The notes below the pieces were generated by a model. It ran no database searches. It had not been told where the DNA came from and saw only the letters and a program-made list of their open reading frames with translations. DNA of 48,447 nucleotides from a virus: positions 1-48,447 of IMG/VR virus record IMGVR_UViG_3300032323_003781, one strand, 5' to 3'. Every line of letters begins with the position of its first letter. Position 1 is the first letter of the stretch. The position numbers and the translations under genes are program-made. This document shows positions 7,402 through 15,654 of the stretch, one piece after another.

Positions 7402-8215
7402 GAATAAAATTGAAAAACTAATCAGTGCTGGTTTGAGTCGTAAAATGGTTACTCAACTTTCAGAAAATTCTGTAAACTTATTATTTAATAAATTTTTTGT
7501 CAATGAACAAGTCACTATGGTTCCAGCTCGTGACCAAGCGACCATTAAAAAAATGAAAGACCAAAAGAAAATATTTCAGGTCTATGAAAAAGAAGTGACT
7601 GAGGATGAAGAAGATCCTATGGACTTCGAAAAAGGACAAAGAACGCAAGACCCTCATCAGGTTGGTCCATCTACAGATGATGGTTTTGGTAATTATGGTG
7701 ATGGTATGGATGAAGGTGAGATGACGGAAAAAAAACAAACAAAAAACCCATGGGCAATATGTACCGCAACCATGGGTAAAAAATTTGGTAGTACTGAACG
7801 AAGTGATTGGTCTAAAAACCAAATGAAACAATATGAGAAATGTGTTATGGATGTCAAAAAACAAATTAAGGAAAACAAGAACCCAATAATTCCAATTTTG
7901 GAGAACATAACAAGAAATCAGATAAAAACAAATTTATTACCACAAACAGACAAAGCAACACTTATTGAGATGATTGCGCAAAATCAATCTATTATCAAAA
8001 GACCCTTACACAACAACAAACAAATTGGAAAATTCAAAATGAATAAGAAATCACAAACTCCAGTGTTTTCAATTACAAAAGGAAAATTAGAAAGTGATCT
8101 TAAGGAGATAGAAACAACTGAAAACAAAATTCGTGATTTAGTACCAAATCCTGGTAAGGTTAAAATACCAGATTATTTAACATTTGATCAATTAAATATA
8201 AAATTTAAAAAATAA
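7394..8215 (+). CDS. Probable virion-associated protein with NPWAICTATMG motif
   Basis: A 273-residue protein. The N-terminal helix (KNKIEKLISAGLSRKMVTQL) is followed by an acidic linker. Next comes a compact motif, NPWAICTATMG with a later YEKCVMDVKKQ, in which two cysteines are about 35 residues apart; I have seen similar short modules in other phage proteins but cannot name the fold. The basic C-terminal part includes TPVFSITKGKLESDLKEIE. ATG 7394 is preferred to the upstream TTG at 7376, which would overlap the previous gene further. Its stop overlaps the next start (TAATG). Confidence 0.75.
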   Translation: MLKNKIEKLISAGLSRKMVTQLSENSVNLLFNKFFVNEQVTMVPARDQATIKKMKDQKKIFQVYEKEVTEDEEDPMDFEKGQRTQDPHQVGPSTDDGFGNYGDGMDEGEMTEKKQTKNPWAICTATMGKKFGSTERSDWSKNQMKQYEKCVMDVKKQIKENKNPIIPILENITRNQIKTNLLPQTDKATLIEMIAQNQSIIKRPLHNNKQIGKFKMNKKSQTPVFSITKGKLESDLKEIETTENKIRDLVPNPGKVKIPDYLTFDQLNIKFKK

Positions 8216-9459
8216 TGTCTTACAAAAAACATATAAAAGAAGCTCCCATCGATTATGGTGGAAGACCTGAAAGGATGGATCCTAGTATTCAAAGGAAAAT
8301 TGAAAGAGGAGAGACTCCCGTTTCAAAACAACCTTTTTTACCAAAAACCACAGGAACCCAAACTTTTGAGGAAATTATTGCATCCGATAGATTCAAACAA
8401 GTTGTCGATAATATTAGGAGATATGCTCAAATTCCAGGTCCTATCGATATAAGAAGTATTGGTAATTTACAAATGTTATTAATGGGAGCTTTGAGAGAAA
8501 TCGTAAACATTGAAAGACAACACAAAGAATATCTAGAAAATTTATCTATTGAATTAGTCCGACAGGAATTAGAAATAGCACCTACAGAAATTGAGTATGA
8601 AGCTTACTTAGTGAGTCAATCAGGAATTCCTGATGAAGGATTTCAGATGGAACCTGATGAAAAAACTGAAGAAGAAATACTTCAACTTTTCAAAGATCCT
8701 GAAAATGAAGAGGAAAACCCTGTTGATGCGTTAATAAAGGCCTTGGACGAATTTAATATCGAAAGAAGTAAAAGACGTTTGATTAATATGTTTATTCAGG
8801 GTGCTGGAGCTAAAGGTCAGTATATGTTTCATTTAGTTGAAGAAAAATTAAACGCTTTAGATCCTAGATTGTTGAATTTGTATGGTACGTTAATGTCTAT
8901 AAATGAAATACTTTATTGGATTTTGAATGAAAATATGTTGAATAATTTAATGGGTAGTAAGGCTGGTTCAGAAGAAATTGATACAACCTCAGACCCACCT
9001 AAAGTAGTTGCACGGGGTGTTATATTTCCTGTTTTATTACATGAATTAGTCAAAGGAACATACGATGTCATAGGAACCTTTGGTTTACCATCAAACCCCG
9101 ACCAACAAAAAGCGGTTACGGGGTATGAAGATACATTACCTGCAGAAGTTTGGGATTTAAGATTTGGTCCAATTTTTTGGGAAAAGTTAATTACCACTTA
9201 CCCGAACAAAATTTTCGAACCTGGTCAAAAATTCATTCAAAATTATCTTTTTCAAAAATTTGTGATGATAAGTGCTGAGGATTTCATTAATTTGACTAAA
9301 AAGGTTTTAAGTGGAGATCCTAAGGCCAACCAAATTATTGATAGAATGGTAAATGAAATTGTGAGTAAATTAAATGAACTTGAATATCAAAGAGGTCAAG
9401 AAGATAGTGACGATGATGATGGGTTGGGAGATATAAATATAGACGATCTTTTCAAATAA
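8215..9459 (+). CDS. Large protein preceding terminase, unknown
   Basis: A 414-residue protein of unknown family. It starts with a disordered Pro-rich N-terminus, followed by a predicted helical core (FKQVVDNIRRYAQI, MLLMGALREIVNIERQ). A region rich in hydrophobics (ILYWILNENMLNNLM, VIFPVLLHELVKGTYDVIG) comes next, and the protein ends with an Asp-rich tail (EDSDDDDGLGDINIDD). Its position directly before the large terminase would suit a neck, small-terminase or packaging accessory role, but the sequence does not prove any of these. It is much larger than a typical small terminase subunit (about 160 residues). Confidence 0.8.
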   Translation: MSYKKHIKEAPIDYGGRPERMDPSIQRKIERGETPVSKQPFLPKTTGTQTFEEIIASDRFKQVVDNIRRYAQIPGPIDIRSIGNLQMLLMGALREIVNIERQHKEYLENLSIELVRQELEIAPTEIEYEAYLVSQSGIPDEGFQMEPDEKTEEEILQLFKDPENEEENPVDALIKALDEFNIERSKRRLINMFIQGAGAKGQYMFHLVEEKLNALDPRLLNLYGTLMSINEILYWILNENMLNNLMGSKAGSEEIDTTSDPPKVVARGVIFPVLLHELVKGTYDVIGTFGLPSNPDQQKAVTGYEDTLPAEVWDLRFGPIFWEKLITTYPNKIFEPGQKFIQNYLFQKFVMISAEDFINLTKKVLSGDPKANQIIDRMVNEIVSKLNELEYQRGQEDSDDDDGLGDINIDDLFK

Positions 9460-9469
9460 AGTTGATGGA

Positions 9470-11239
9470 ATGGGGTTTTCAAAAGAACAATTATTACTTG
9501 AGTACACTAAATGTGTAAGGAATACTGAATATGCTTTAAGAACGTATTTACAAACTTACGACAATACTCAATCAAAATATGTTCCATTAGAGTTATTTCC
9601 TGATCAAGCAAACCTTATCAAAGATTACGAAGAGTACAACGAAAACATTGCCAAAAAGTATAGACAAGCAGGGGTATCAACGGTAACTGCTGCTTGGATA
9701 AGTAAGAAATTAGCTTTTGCTCTCAAGAACAAACCTGAAAAGGTTTTGTGTATTGCAAATAAGTTAGATACGGCTGTTGAATTTGCAAATAAAGTTAGAG
9801 GATTTATTGACCAATGGCCTAGTTGGGTTGGTATAACATACAGTTCCGAAAAAAACTCTCAAAGACACTTTAAAATATCGAATGGATGTGAAGTAAAAGC
9901 GGTTGCAACATCGAAGGATGCGTTACGTGGTTATACTCCTACAATTCTAATATTCGACGAGGCGGCGTATATCGAGGCCGATAGTGATTTTTGGGCGGCT
10001 TGTATGGCCTCATTATCCACAGGTGGTAAAGTTATTGTAATATCAACACCAAACGGGTATGATCCAATTTATTACGAAATTTACGATCAATCAATAAGAG
10101 GTATTAACGATTTCAAAATATCAGAAATGTTTTGGTGGAGAGATCCACGATACACAAAAGATTTACAATTTATCAAAGTAGATGATTTAATACATTTTTA
10201 TTTGAACAGAGATGAATATCCAAACCCTGAAATAGTTGATGTTTCAGAAAAATTACCTGCGGATAGAGATTATGACGAAATACAAAGACTTATAGATGAT
10301 GGATTCAAACCAACCTCGAATTGGTTTGAAAAGATGGTCAAGAAATTAAAATATGATAAAAGAAAAGTTGCTCAAGAATTAGAGTGTAATTTTTTGGGGT
10401 CAGGAGATAACGTATTTGATTCAAACTTGGTCCAAAAAATATTAGAAAACGATGTTAAAGACCCATTAAATAAAATGGTAAGTGGTGGATTATGGTTGTG
10501 GAAAGAACCTATCATAGGTCACAGATACATTATGGGTGTAGACGTTTCGAGAGGTGATAGTGAAGACTTTTCAACTTTCCAAATTTTTGATTTTGACGAT
10601 AAAGAACAAGTTGTTGAATATTTGGGAAAACTTCCACCAGATAATTTAGCTGACATAGTTTATAAATGGGCGACTATGTATAAAGCCTTTGTAGTTGTTG
10701 ATATCACAGGTGGAATGGGAGTTTCTACAGCAAGAAAACTCCAAGAACTTGGTTATAAAGAACTTTATGTGGATGGTATGGACATTGCAAATAAATGGAA
10801 ATTTGACCCAAAAATGCAAGACAAAATACCTGGTATTAATTTCAACAATAAACGAGTTCAAATTATTGCTGCGTTAGAAGAATATTTTCGACATGGTTTA
10901 AAAATACATTCTATTCGTTTAGTCAACGAAATGAACACTTTTGTTTATGTGAATGGTAGACCAGACCATATGAAAGGACAACATGATGACCTTATTATGT
11001 CTTTGGCTATGGCGGTCTATGTTGCGGATTATTCATTTGCTCAGTTACAAAAAGTTTCACAACAAGCAAAGGTTTTACTAGAATCATGGGAGGTTAAATC
11101 GTACGAACAACCAGCGACAACACATTTTAATCCCGCATTACCAAATACAAATTATAGAGAAAATCCTGCGTTTAGAAATCAACCTTCGTTAAACGATTAT
11201 AAAGAATATTCATGGTTGTTTGGAAGTGGTAAGCGTTGA
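9470..11239 (+). CDS. Terminase large subunit (gp17-like)
   Basis: A 589-residue DNA-packaging motor with ATPase and headful nuclease domains. The P-loop position reads RQAGVST (65-71), a deviant Walker A without the usual lysine; related terminases place an arginine there. Walker B is ILIFDEAA (159-166) and the coupling motif ISTPNG is at 191-196. The RNase H-like nuclease has its acidic residues at D358 (GVDVSRGD), D411 (VVDITGG) and D506/D507 (GQHDDLIMSL). The C-terminus is Pro/Asn-rich. Terminase then portal follows T4 order, but the tail sheath and tube genes that lie between them in T4 are missing here. Confidence 0.95.
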   Translation: MGFSKEQLLLEYTKCVRNTEYALRTYLQTYDNTQSKYVPLELFPDQANLIKDYEEYNENIAKKYRQAGVSTVTAAWISKKLAFALKNKPEKVLCIANKLDTAVEFANKVRGFIDQWPSWVGITYSSEKNSQRHFKISNGCEVKAVATSKDALRGYTPTILIFDEAAYIEADSDFWAACMASLSTGGKVIVISTPNGYDPIYYEIYDQSIRGINDFKISEMFWWRDPRYTKDLQFIKVDDLIHFYLNRDEYPNPEIVDVSEKLPADRDYDEIQRLIDDGFKPTSNWFEKMVKKLKYDKRKVAQELECNFLGSGDNVFDSNLVQKILENDVKDPLNKMVSGGLWLWKEPIIGHRYIMGVDVSRGDSEDFSTFQIFDFDDKEQVVEYLGKLPPDNLADIVYKWATMYKAFVVVDITGGMGVSTARKLQELGYKELYVDGMDIANKWKFDPKMQDKIPGINFNNKRVQIIAALEEYFRHGLKIHSIRLVNEMNTFVYVNGRPDHMKGQHDDLIMSLAMAVYVADYSFAQLQKVSQQAKVLLESWEVKSYEQPATTHFNPALPNTNYRENPAFRNQPSLNDYKEYSWLFGSGKR

Positions 11240-11253
11240 TTTAATTAGTCGAA

Positions 11254-11260
11254 TATTTAT
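11254..11260 (+). promoter_or_regulatory. Putative late-promoter box TATTTAT
   Basis: TATTTAT within GAATATTTATTG, ending 8 bases before the portal ATG at 11269, in the 29-base gap after terminase. Confidence 0.5.
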
Positions 11261-11268
11261 TGTTAATT

Positions 11269-13113
11269 ATGGAAAATAAAAATTTAACGATTTGGCAGAG
11301 ATTATCTCAAAGTTTAGGGCCAAATTCTTTATTGGGTCAAGATTTACCAACATATACTTTTGATAAAAAAGAATTACTCAAGACCCAAAATAAAGACGAA
11401 TATGAAAAACAAAAACTTCAAGCTCAACAAACATATTATCTTGTAAGTCAATGGGCTAAAGTTGAAAATAATCTATACAATCAAGCGGTATATTATGAAC
11501 CAACAAGATTGGCTTCATATTATGATTTTGAAAGTATGGAATACACACCTGAAATTGCCTCAGCATTAGACACATACGCTGAAGAATCAACTACGGTCGA
11601 TGAAAATGGATTTATGTTACAAATCTATTCGGACTCACCGAGGATTAAATCAATTTTAGCTGACTTGTTTAATAATGCTTTAGATATCAATACAAATTTA
11701 CCTATGTGGACGCGTAATACCGCTAAGTATGGTGATAATTTTGTGTTTTTGAAATTAGATCCTGAAAGAGGTGTTGTTGGGTGTCTACAGTTACCAAATA
11801 TAGAGATTGAAAGGATCGAGGTTGGTATGAAAGGTAGAGCAACCTCAGGTTTTGGGGCTGCACAATCATCAAGACCAGATGTGAAAAGTTTGACATTCAC
11901 TTGGAAAAACAAACAACTTGATTTTAATAGTTGGGAAATTGCACATTTTAGATTGTTAGGAGATGATCGTAAGTTACCATATGGTACATCGATGACTGAG
12001 AAGGCAAGAAGAATTTGGAAACAATTGGTGTTAGCTGAGGATGCGATGTTAGTTTATAGGACCTCACGAGCACCTGAGAGAAGAGTTTTCAAAGTTTATG
12101 TAGGAAATATGGATGATGCCGATGTATATCCATATGTACAAAGATTTGCACAACAATTCAAAAAGGACCAAATAGCTGACCCTAAAACGGGTAATGTCGA
12201 TATGAGATTCAATCAAATGGCGGTTGACCAAGATTTCTTTATCCCTGTTAGAGACCCCGCAGCACCAACACCTATCGATACCTTAGCAGGGGCTCAAAAT
12301 CTTTCTGAAATTGCTGATATCGAGTACATTCAGAAGAAACTTCTAACTGCTTTAAGAATTCCTAAAGCATTTTTAGGATTTGAAGAACCCGTCGGAGATG
12401 GGAAAAATTTATCACTTCAAGATATTCGTTTTGCTAGAACGATCAATCGTATTCAAAAATGTATGATTGCTGAACTAAATAAAATCGCAATAATTCATTT
12501 ATTTCTTTTAGGGTTTGAGGATGAGCTAGGTTCATTTCAATTGTCTTTGACCAATCCATCAAAACAAGCTGATTTACTTACTGTGGAAGTTTGGAAAGAA
12601 AAAATGTTATTGTATCGAGATGCTGTTACAAAAATTGAGGGAATTGCACCTGTGTCCACAGCTTGGGCTAAAAAACACATACTTGGTTTCTCTGACGATG
12701 AAATCAAATTGGATCTTAACCAACAAAGAATGGAGATTGCAGTTGCTGCTGAGTTAACAAATACTCCTAACGTTATTAATAGAACGGGTATCTTTGACAA
12801 TATTGATAAACTGTATAGTAAATCAATTTTAAGTGGTGAAACCGCCACGAGTGGATCTGTTCCACCTGGTGGTGCAGAACCTTTACCACCTATGGGGGGC
12901 GAATTAGGTGGTATGGCTCCTGGACCTGGTGGTGAAACACTTCCTCCTCCTGAAGAACCGACATTGGCTCCTGAAAATACAAAGAAGTCTACAAATATTA
13001 TTCTAGAAAGATTGGAAATCGAAGAAAAAAGTGAGATTGATTTTGATAAAGGAGAAAAAATATTACAATCAATAAGTCAAGTGTTGGATAAATTGTCGGA
13101 CGATAATATTTAA
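11269..13113 (+). CDS. Portal protein (gp20-like)
   Basis: A 614-residue portal that forms the dodecameric channel at the head vertex. It resembles T4-like portals: an early Tyr-rich segment (YYEPTRLASYYDFESMEYTP), then DTYAEESTTVDENG, a wing/clip region, and LTALRIPKAFLGFEEP with KNLSLQDIRFARTINRIQ in the stem/crown region. The C-terminal 90 residues are a Pro/Gly-rich tail. The open frame begins at a TTG at 11260, but ATG 11269 is a better start. It is preceded by a TATTTAT box. Confidence 0.9.
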   Translation: MENKNLTIWQRLSQSLGPNSLLGQDLPTYTFDKKELLKTQNKDEYEKQKLQAQQTYYLVSQWAKVENNLYNQAVYYEPTRLASYYDFESMEYTPEIASALDTYAEESTTVDENGFMLQIYSDSPRIKSILADLFNNALDINTNLPMWTRNTAKYGDNFVFLKLDPERGVVGCLQLPNIEIERIEVGMKGRATSGFGAAQSSRPDVKSLTFTWKNKQLDFNSWEIAHFRLLGDDRKLPYGTSMTEKARRIWKQLVLAEDAMLVYRTSRAPERRVFKVYVGNMDDADVYPYVQRFAQQFKKDQIADPKTGNVDMRFNQMAVDQDFFIPVRDPAAPTPIDTLAGAQNLSEIADIEYIQKKLLTALRIPKAFLGFEEPVGDGKNLSLQDIRFARTINRIQKCMIAELNKIAIIHLFLLGFEDELGSFQLSLTNPSKQADLLTVEVWKEKMLLYRDAVTKIEGIAPVSTAWAKKHILGFSDDEIKLDLNQQRMEIAVAAELTNTPNVINRTGIFDNIDKLYSKSILSGETATSGSVPPGGAEPLPPMGGELGGMAPGPGGETLPPPEEPTLAPENTKKSTNIILERLEIEEKSEIDFDKGEKILQSISQVLDKLSDDNI

Positions 13114-13125
13114 TAAATAAACATT

Positions 13126-13827
13126 ATGAAATTCGGAGAACTTTTTTCATCAATAGAAGATCATCTAATCTCGTCATACCAAAATGGTATTTTCGAACAG
13201 GAGATTAAAAAATTCAAGAAATTGGTTCTTGAAAATAAAGATTTAACTTCTGTATTTTATCACTATCAATCATTAAAAAACACAAGGTCTTTAGATAAGG
13301 ACACTGCTGAAATTTTTATTCAAGAATCTGTAAAACAGATTGAAGAAAATAAAAAATCGGTGAAGAAAAAATTGGCAGAATTTTGGGTTAAAGAAATCAA
13401 AACTGATAACATATACGAGGATATTGATAATTTAATTTACCCTGATTTCACAAATTTGGTGGAGTGTGCACACTCTAAAAAAAGGTTAATTAATCAACTT
13501 TCAGAAGATACAGAAAAGAAAGAAAATATCAATTTACCAATTAATTCTATTCTGAAGATAGCAAATAGTACCGCGTCTAATTATATTTCGAATTTAGATG
13601 AAAATACTCAAAAAGAGTTGATGAGTATTTTGACAGAGAGTGAAGAAACTCTTCAAAAAAAATATGACGAAGTCAAAACCAATACTATCAATAAATTACT
13701 AGACATCTCAAAAGAAAATACTGAAGACATTTCTTCAAAAATTCAAGAAACCATCAGTACCATTGAGAAAGAAACTTTTGATAGGATTAACTTTGTTAGG
13801 TTAAAAAACCTATACGAGAGCTTGTAA
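13126..13827 (+). CDS. Helical acidic protein, possible prohead core component
   Basis: A 233-residue, lysine/glutamate-rich protein that appears almost wholly helical, with coiled-coil-like stretches (LQKKYDEVKTNTINKLLDIS and SSKIQETISTIEKETFDRI). In T4 the genes between portal and protease encode small prohead core proteins (gp67, gp68), so position and composition fit a core or assembly role. I cannot show homology. It ends 2 bases before the convergent bS21 gene. Confidence 0.75.
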   Translation: MKFGELFSSIEDHLISSYQNGIFEQEIKKFKKLVLENKDLTSVFYHYQSLKNTRSLDKDTAEIFIQESVKQIEENKKSVKKKLAEFWVKEIKTDNIYEDIDNLIYPDFTNLVECAHSKKRLINQLSEDTEKKENINLPINSILKIANSTASNYISNLDENTQKELMSILTESEETLQKKYDEVKTNTINKLLDISKENTEDISSKIQETISTIEKETFDRINFVRLKNLYESL

Positions 13828-13829
13828 AT

Positions 13830-14021
13830 TTACCCCTCAGAACTACGTTTTTTTTGTATAAACTGAGCTTTTAGAATTTCTTTCCTTCTTTTTTGAGATT
13901 TACTTTCATGAGATAATCTTGACAAAAGAATTTCATTCTGTTTGGTTCTGATTATTTTTCCTTTCAATAATTTGAGACTTTTGTCGAGATTCGACGTACC
14001 ATTAATTTTTATTATTATCAT
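13830..14021 (-). CDS. rpsU: Ribosomal protein bS21, phage-encoded
   Basis: A 63-residue basic protein that fits bS21 of the small ribosomal subunit. It starts MIIIKINGTSNLDKSLKLLK, like the Bacteroidota form that begins with an Ile-rich strand and a helix carrying the D-x-(A/S)-L-(K/R) pattern. It ends in KRRKEILKAQFIQKKRS, matching the family's helix 2. In Flavobacterium, bS21 helps hide the anti-Shine-Dalgarno end of 16S rRNA, and an aromatic at about residue 54 is involved; here it is Phe54 instead of the usual Tyr. The gene is on the opposite strand within the head operon. No Shine-Dalgarno precedes it. Phage bS21 genes are known and may steer host ribosomes toward phage mRNA. Confidence 0.82.
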   Translation of the reverse strand: MIIIKINGTSNLDKSLKLLKGKIIRTKQNEILLSRLSHESKSQKRRKEILKAQFIQKKRSSEG

Positions 14022-14118
14022 ATCAACTAATTATATTAATTATGAAAAAAATTTGATTTATATCAATATTATAACTATTTTTTTGAAAAAAAATAAACCA
14101 TTGTTATTATGTTAATTA

Positions 14119-14568
14119 ATGAAAAAAGGCAAAACGTGTAAATTAAATGGATTTACAAGATTAAAAAGTACGTACGGTACAGTGGATTCAAGAACATTTA
14201 AATCATTGTATTTGAATATCCAAAGTTGGGTAACACCCAAAAAAAATGTTGAAAATTGGTCGAGAGTCATAAACATATTAAATAGAGAAATCAAAGAAAC
14301 CATAGGTGATTTTTTAGATCTTAATTTATTTCAATCTACATTCATTTGTGATTTAGATCTTAGAACTAGTGGTCTTGTTATGGGTAAAAAAAGTTTTATG
14401 AATTTAGAAATAACTTTTTTCGTAAATAAAAATGTTGAGTTTAAATCTCTGATCTTAAAAAAACATTTGCAAGATATAACTTCTTTTATAAATTCCCATA
14501 ATTTTTCTCAAAATATTTATTTCGATTTTGAAAAAACAAAAAAAACAAAAACAATCGAAACTACCTAA
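14119..14568 (+). CDS. Unknown protein in head gene cluster
   Basis: A 149-residue basic protein, not recognised. It begins MKKGKTCKLNGFTRLK and has a central WSRVINILNREIKETIG helix, then alternating strands (FICDLDLRTSGLVMG, LEITFFVNKNVEF) and an Asn/Lys-rich tail. It lies between the divergent bS21 gene and the prohead protease. A compact alpha-beta fold and role in head assembly are possible but unproven. Confidence 0.7.
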   Translation: MKKGKTCKLNGFTRLKSTYGTVDSRTFKSLYLNIQSWVTPKKNVENWSRVINILNREIKETIGDFLDLNLFQSTFICDLDLRTSGLVMGKKSFMNLEITFFVNKNVEFKSLILKKHLQDITSFINSHNFSQNIYFDFEKTKKTKTIETT

Positions 14569-14575
14569 TATTTAT
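14569..14575 (+). promoter_or_regulatory. Putative late-promoter box TATTTAT
   Basis: TATTTAT within CTAATATTTATTTATAA, ending 13 bases before the protease ATG. It overlaps an A/T-rich stretch immediately after the stop of the previous gene. Confidence 0.5.
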
Positions 14576-14588
14576 TTATAAATTTTTT

Positions 14589-15320
14589 ATGAAAATATTA
14601 GGACCAAACGAAGTGGGAAAAGGTATCTTGATTGAGATGGACGCAGGATTTGTGTCTGCCACAGATCACAGAAACATAAAAGTTTTGGAAGAACAAAAAA
14701 CTCAATTAGATTATTCGAAACCTTTTGAATTTTATGCTGTATTACAAAAATATAATACACCAAATAGAAATGGTAGAATTTATCCAGAACAAATTCTTAA
14801 AAGAGAAGCTGAGAACTACAAAAAATTAATTAAGAAAGGAGTTGCACTATCTGAATTAAACCATCCAGAGTCTTCATTGATTGATTTAGACCGAGTATCT
14901 CACATAATTAGTGACTTATGGTGGGAAGGTCAAATGTTACTTGGAAAACTAAAACTTTTAACGTCACCTGGATTTCATGAGAGGGGGATAGTATCAACCA
15001 AGGGAGATCAAGCAGCAAATTTACTAAGACAAGGAGTAACTTTAGGAATATCATCTAGGGGTGTTGGGTCTCTGAAAAAAGTTGGAGAACAAAACGAAGT
15101 TCAAAAGGATTTTGAATTAATATGTTTCGACTTAGTTTCTTCACCTTCCACACCAGGAGCTTATTTGTTCTCAAACATTGACGATCGACATTCATTCGAT
15201 GAAAATATCGAAGAAGAAAAAAAATTAAGACAGATATCGTCAGAATCCACTGAAAACACAAATCCTATGAATCGGTCTATTGACTTGATGAATAAATTGA
15301 ATAACTTTTTAAGAAAATAA
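14589..15320 (+). CDS. Prohead maturation protease (gp21-like)
   Basis: A 243-residue serine protease of the T4 gp21 type that should cleave scaffold and capsid proteins during head maturation. The core has NRNGRIYPEQIL (60-70), the catalytic His in ELNHPE (His92), the Ser in GISSRGVGS (Ser155/156) and a final acidic residue in FDLVSSPSTP (Asp181). Its own C-terminal tail is helical and charged and may be removed by self-cleavage. It is followed after 3 bases by a small DUF4494-like gene and then by its likely substrates, scaffold and capsid. Confidence 0.92.
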   Translation: MKILGPNEVGKGILIEMDAGFVSATDHRNIKVLEEQKTQLDYSKPFEFYAVLQKYNTPNRNGRIYPEQILKREAENYKKLIKKGVALSELNHPESSLIDLDRVSHIISDLWWEGQMLLGKLKLLTSPGFHERGIVSTKGDQAANLLRQGVTLGISSRGVGSLKKVGEQNEVQKDFELICFDLVSSPSTPGAYLFSNIDDRHSFDENIEEEKKLRQISSESTENTNPMNRSIDLMNKLNNFLRK

Positions 15321-15323
15321 TTT

Positions 15324-15536
15324 ATGGAAGATTCTAAATATTTTGTATGTAAAGTACAATACGATCTACCTGATGAAAATTCAGGTAAGATCAAAAAAAT
15401 CACTGAAATGAAATTGGTACGAGCAATTTCAGTTACTGATGTCGAGGCAAAAGTAACTGGAAAGTATCAAGGCTTTCAACATGATTGGCGAATAACGTCA
15501 GTGATTGAAAGTAAAATCGATGAAGTGATCGAGTAA
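15324..15536 (+). CDS. DUF4494-like small protein
   Basis: A 70-residue protein. The order of a first strand YFVCKVQYD, then KKITEMKLVRAISVTDVEAKV and a final WRITSVIESKIDEVIE resembles DUF4494, a family found mainly in Bacteroidota and their phages and of unknown function. It is coupled to the protease gene and ends just before a strong terminator. Confidence 0.65.
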   Translation: MEDSKYFVCKVQYDLPDENSGKIKKITEMKLVRAISVTDVEAKVTGKYQGFQHDWRITSVIESKIDEVIE

Positions 15537-15541
15537 AAATG

Positions 15542-15570
15542 AACCCCACCAAAGAGTGGGGTTTTTTTTT
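15542..15570 (+). terminator. Intrinsic terminator after the protease operon
   Basis: Stem AACCCCAC (15542-15549) pairs with GTGGGGTT (15556-15563) around a 6-base loop, followed by a T-run to 15570. It separates the protease operon from the scaffold-capsid operon. Confidence 0.92.
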
Positions 15571-15627
15571 GTTTAATTTTTTTTACAATAAAAATTGTAA
15601 AAATCAATATTTTTTGCGCTATGGATA

Positions 15628-15634
15628 TATTTAT
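15628..15634 (+). promoter_or_regulatory. Putative late-promoter box TATTTAT
   Basis: TATTTAT within GGATATATTTATATGG, ending 20 bases before the scaffold ATG and lying between a terminator and that gene. This is the position expected of a late promoter for scaffold and capsid. Confidence 0.55.
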
Positions 15635-15654
15635 ATGGAAAAATTTAATATTTT

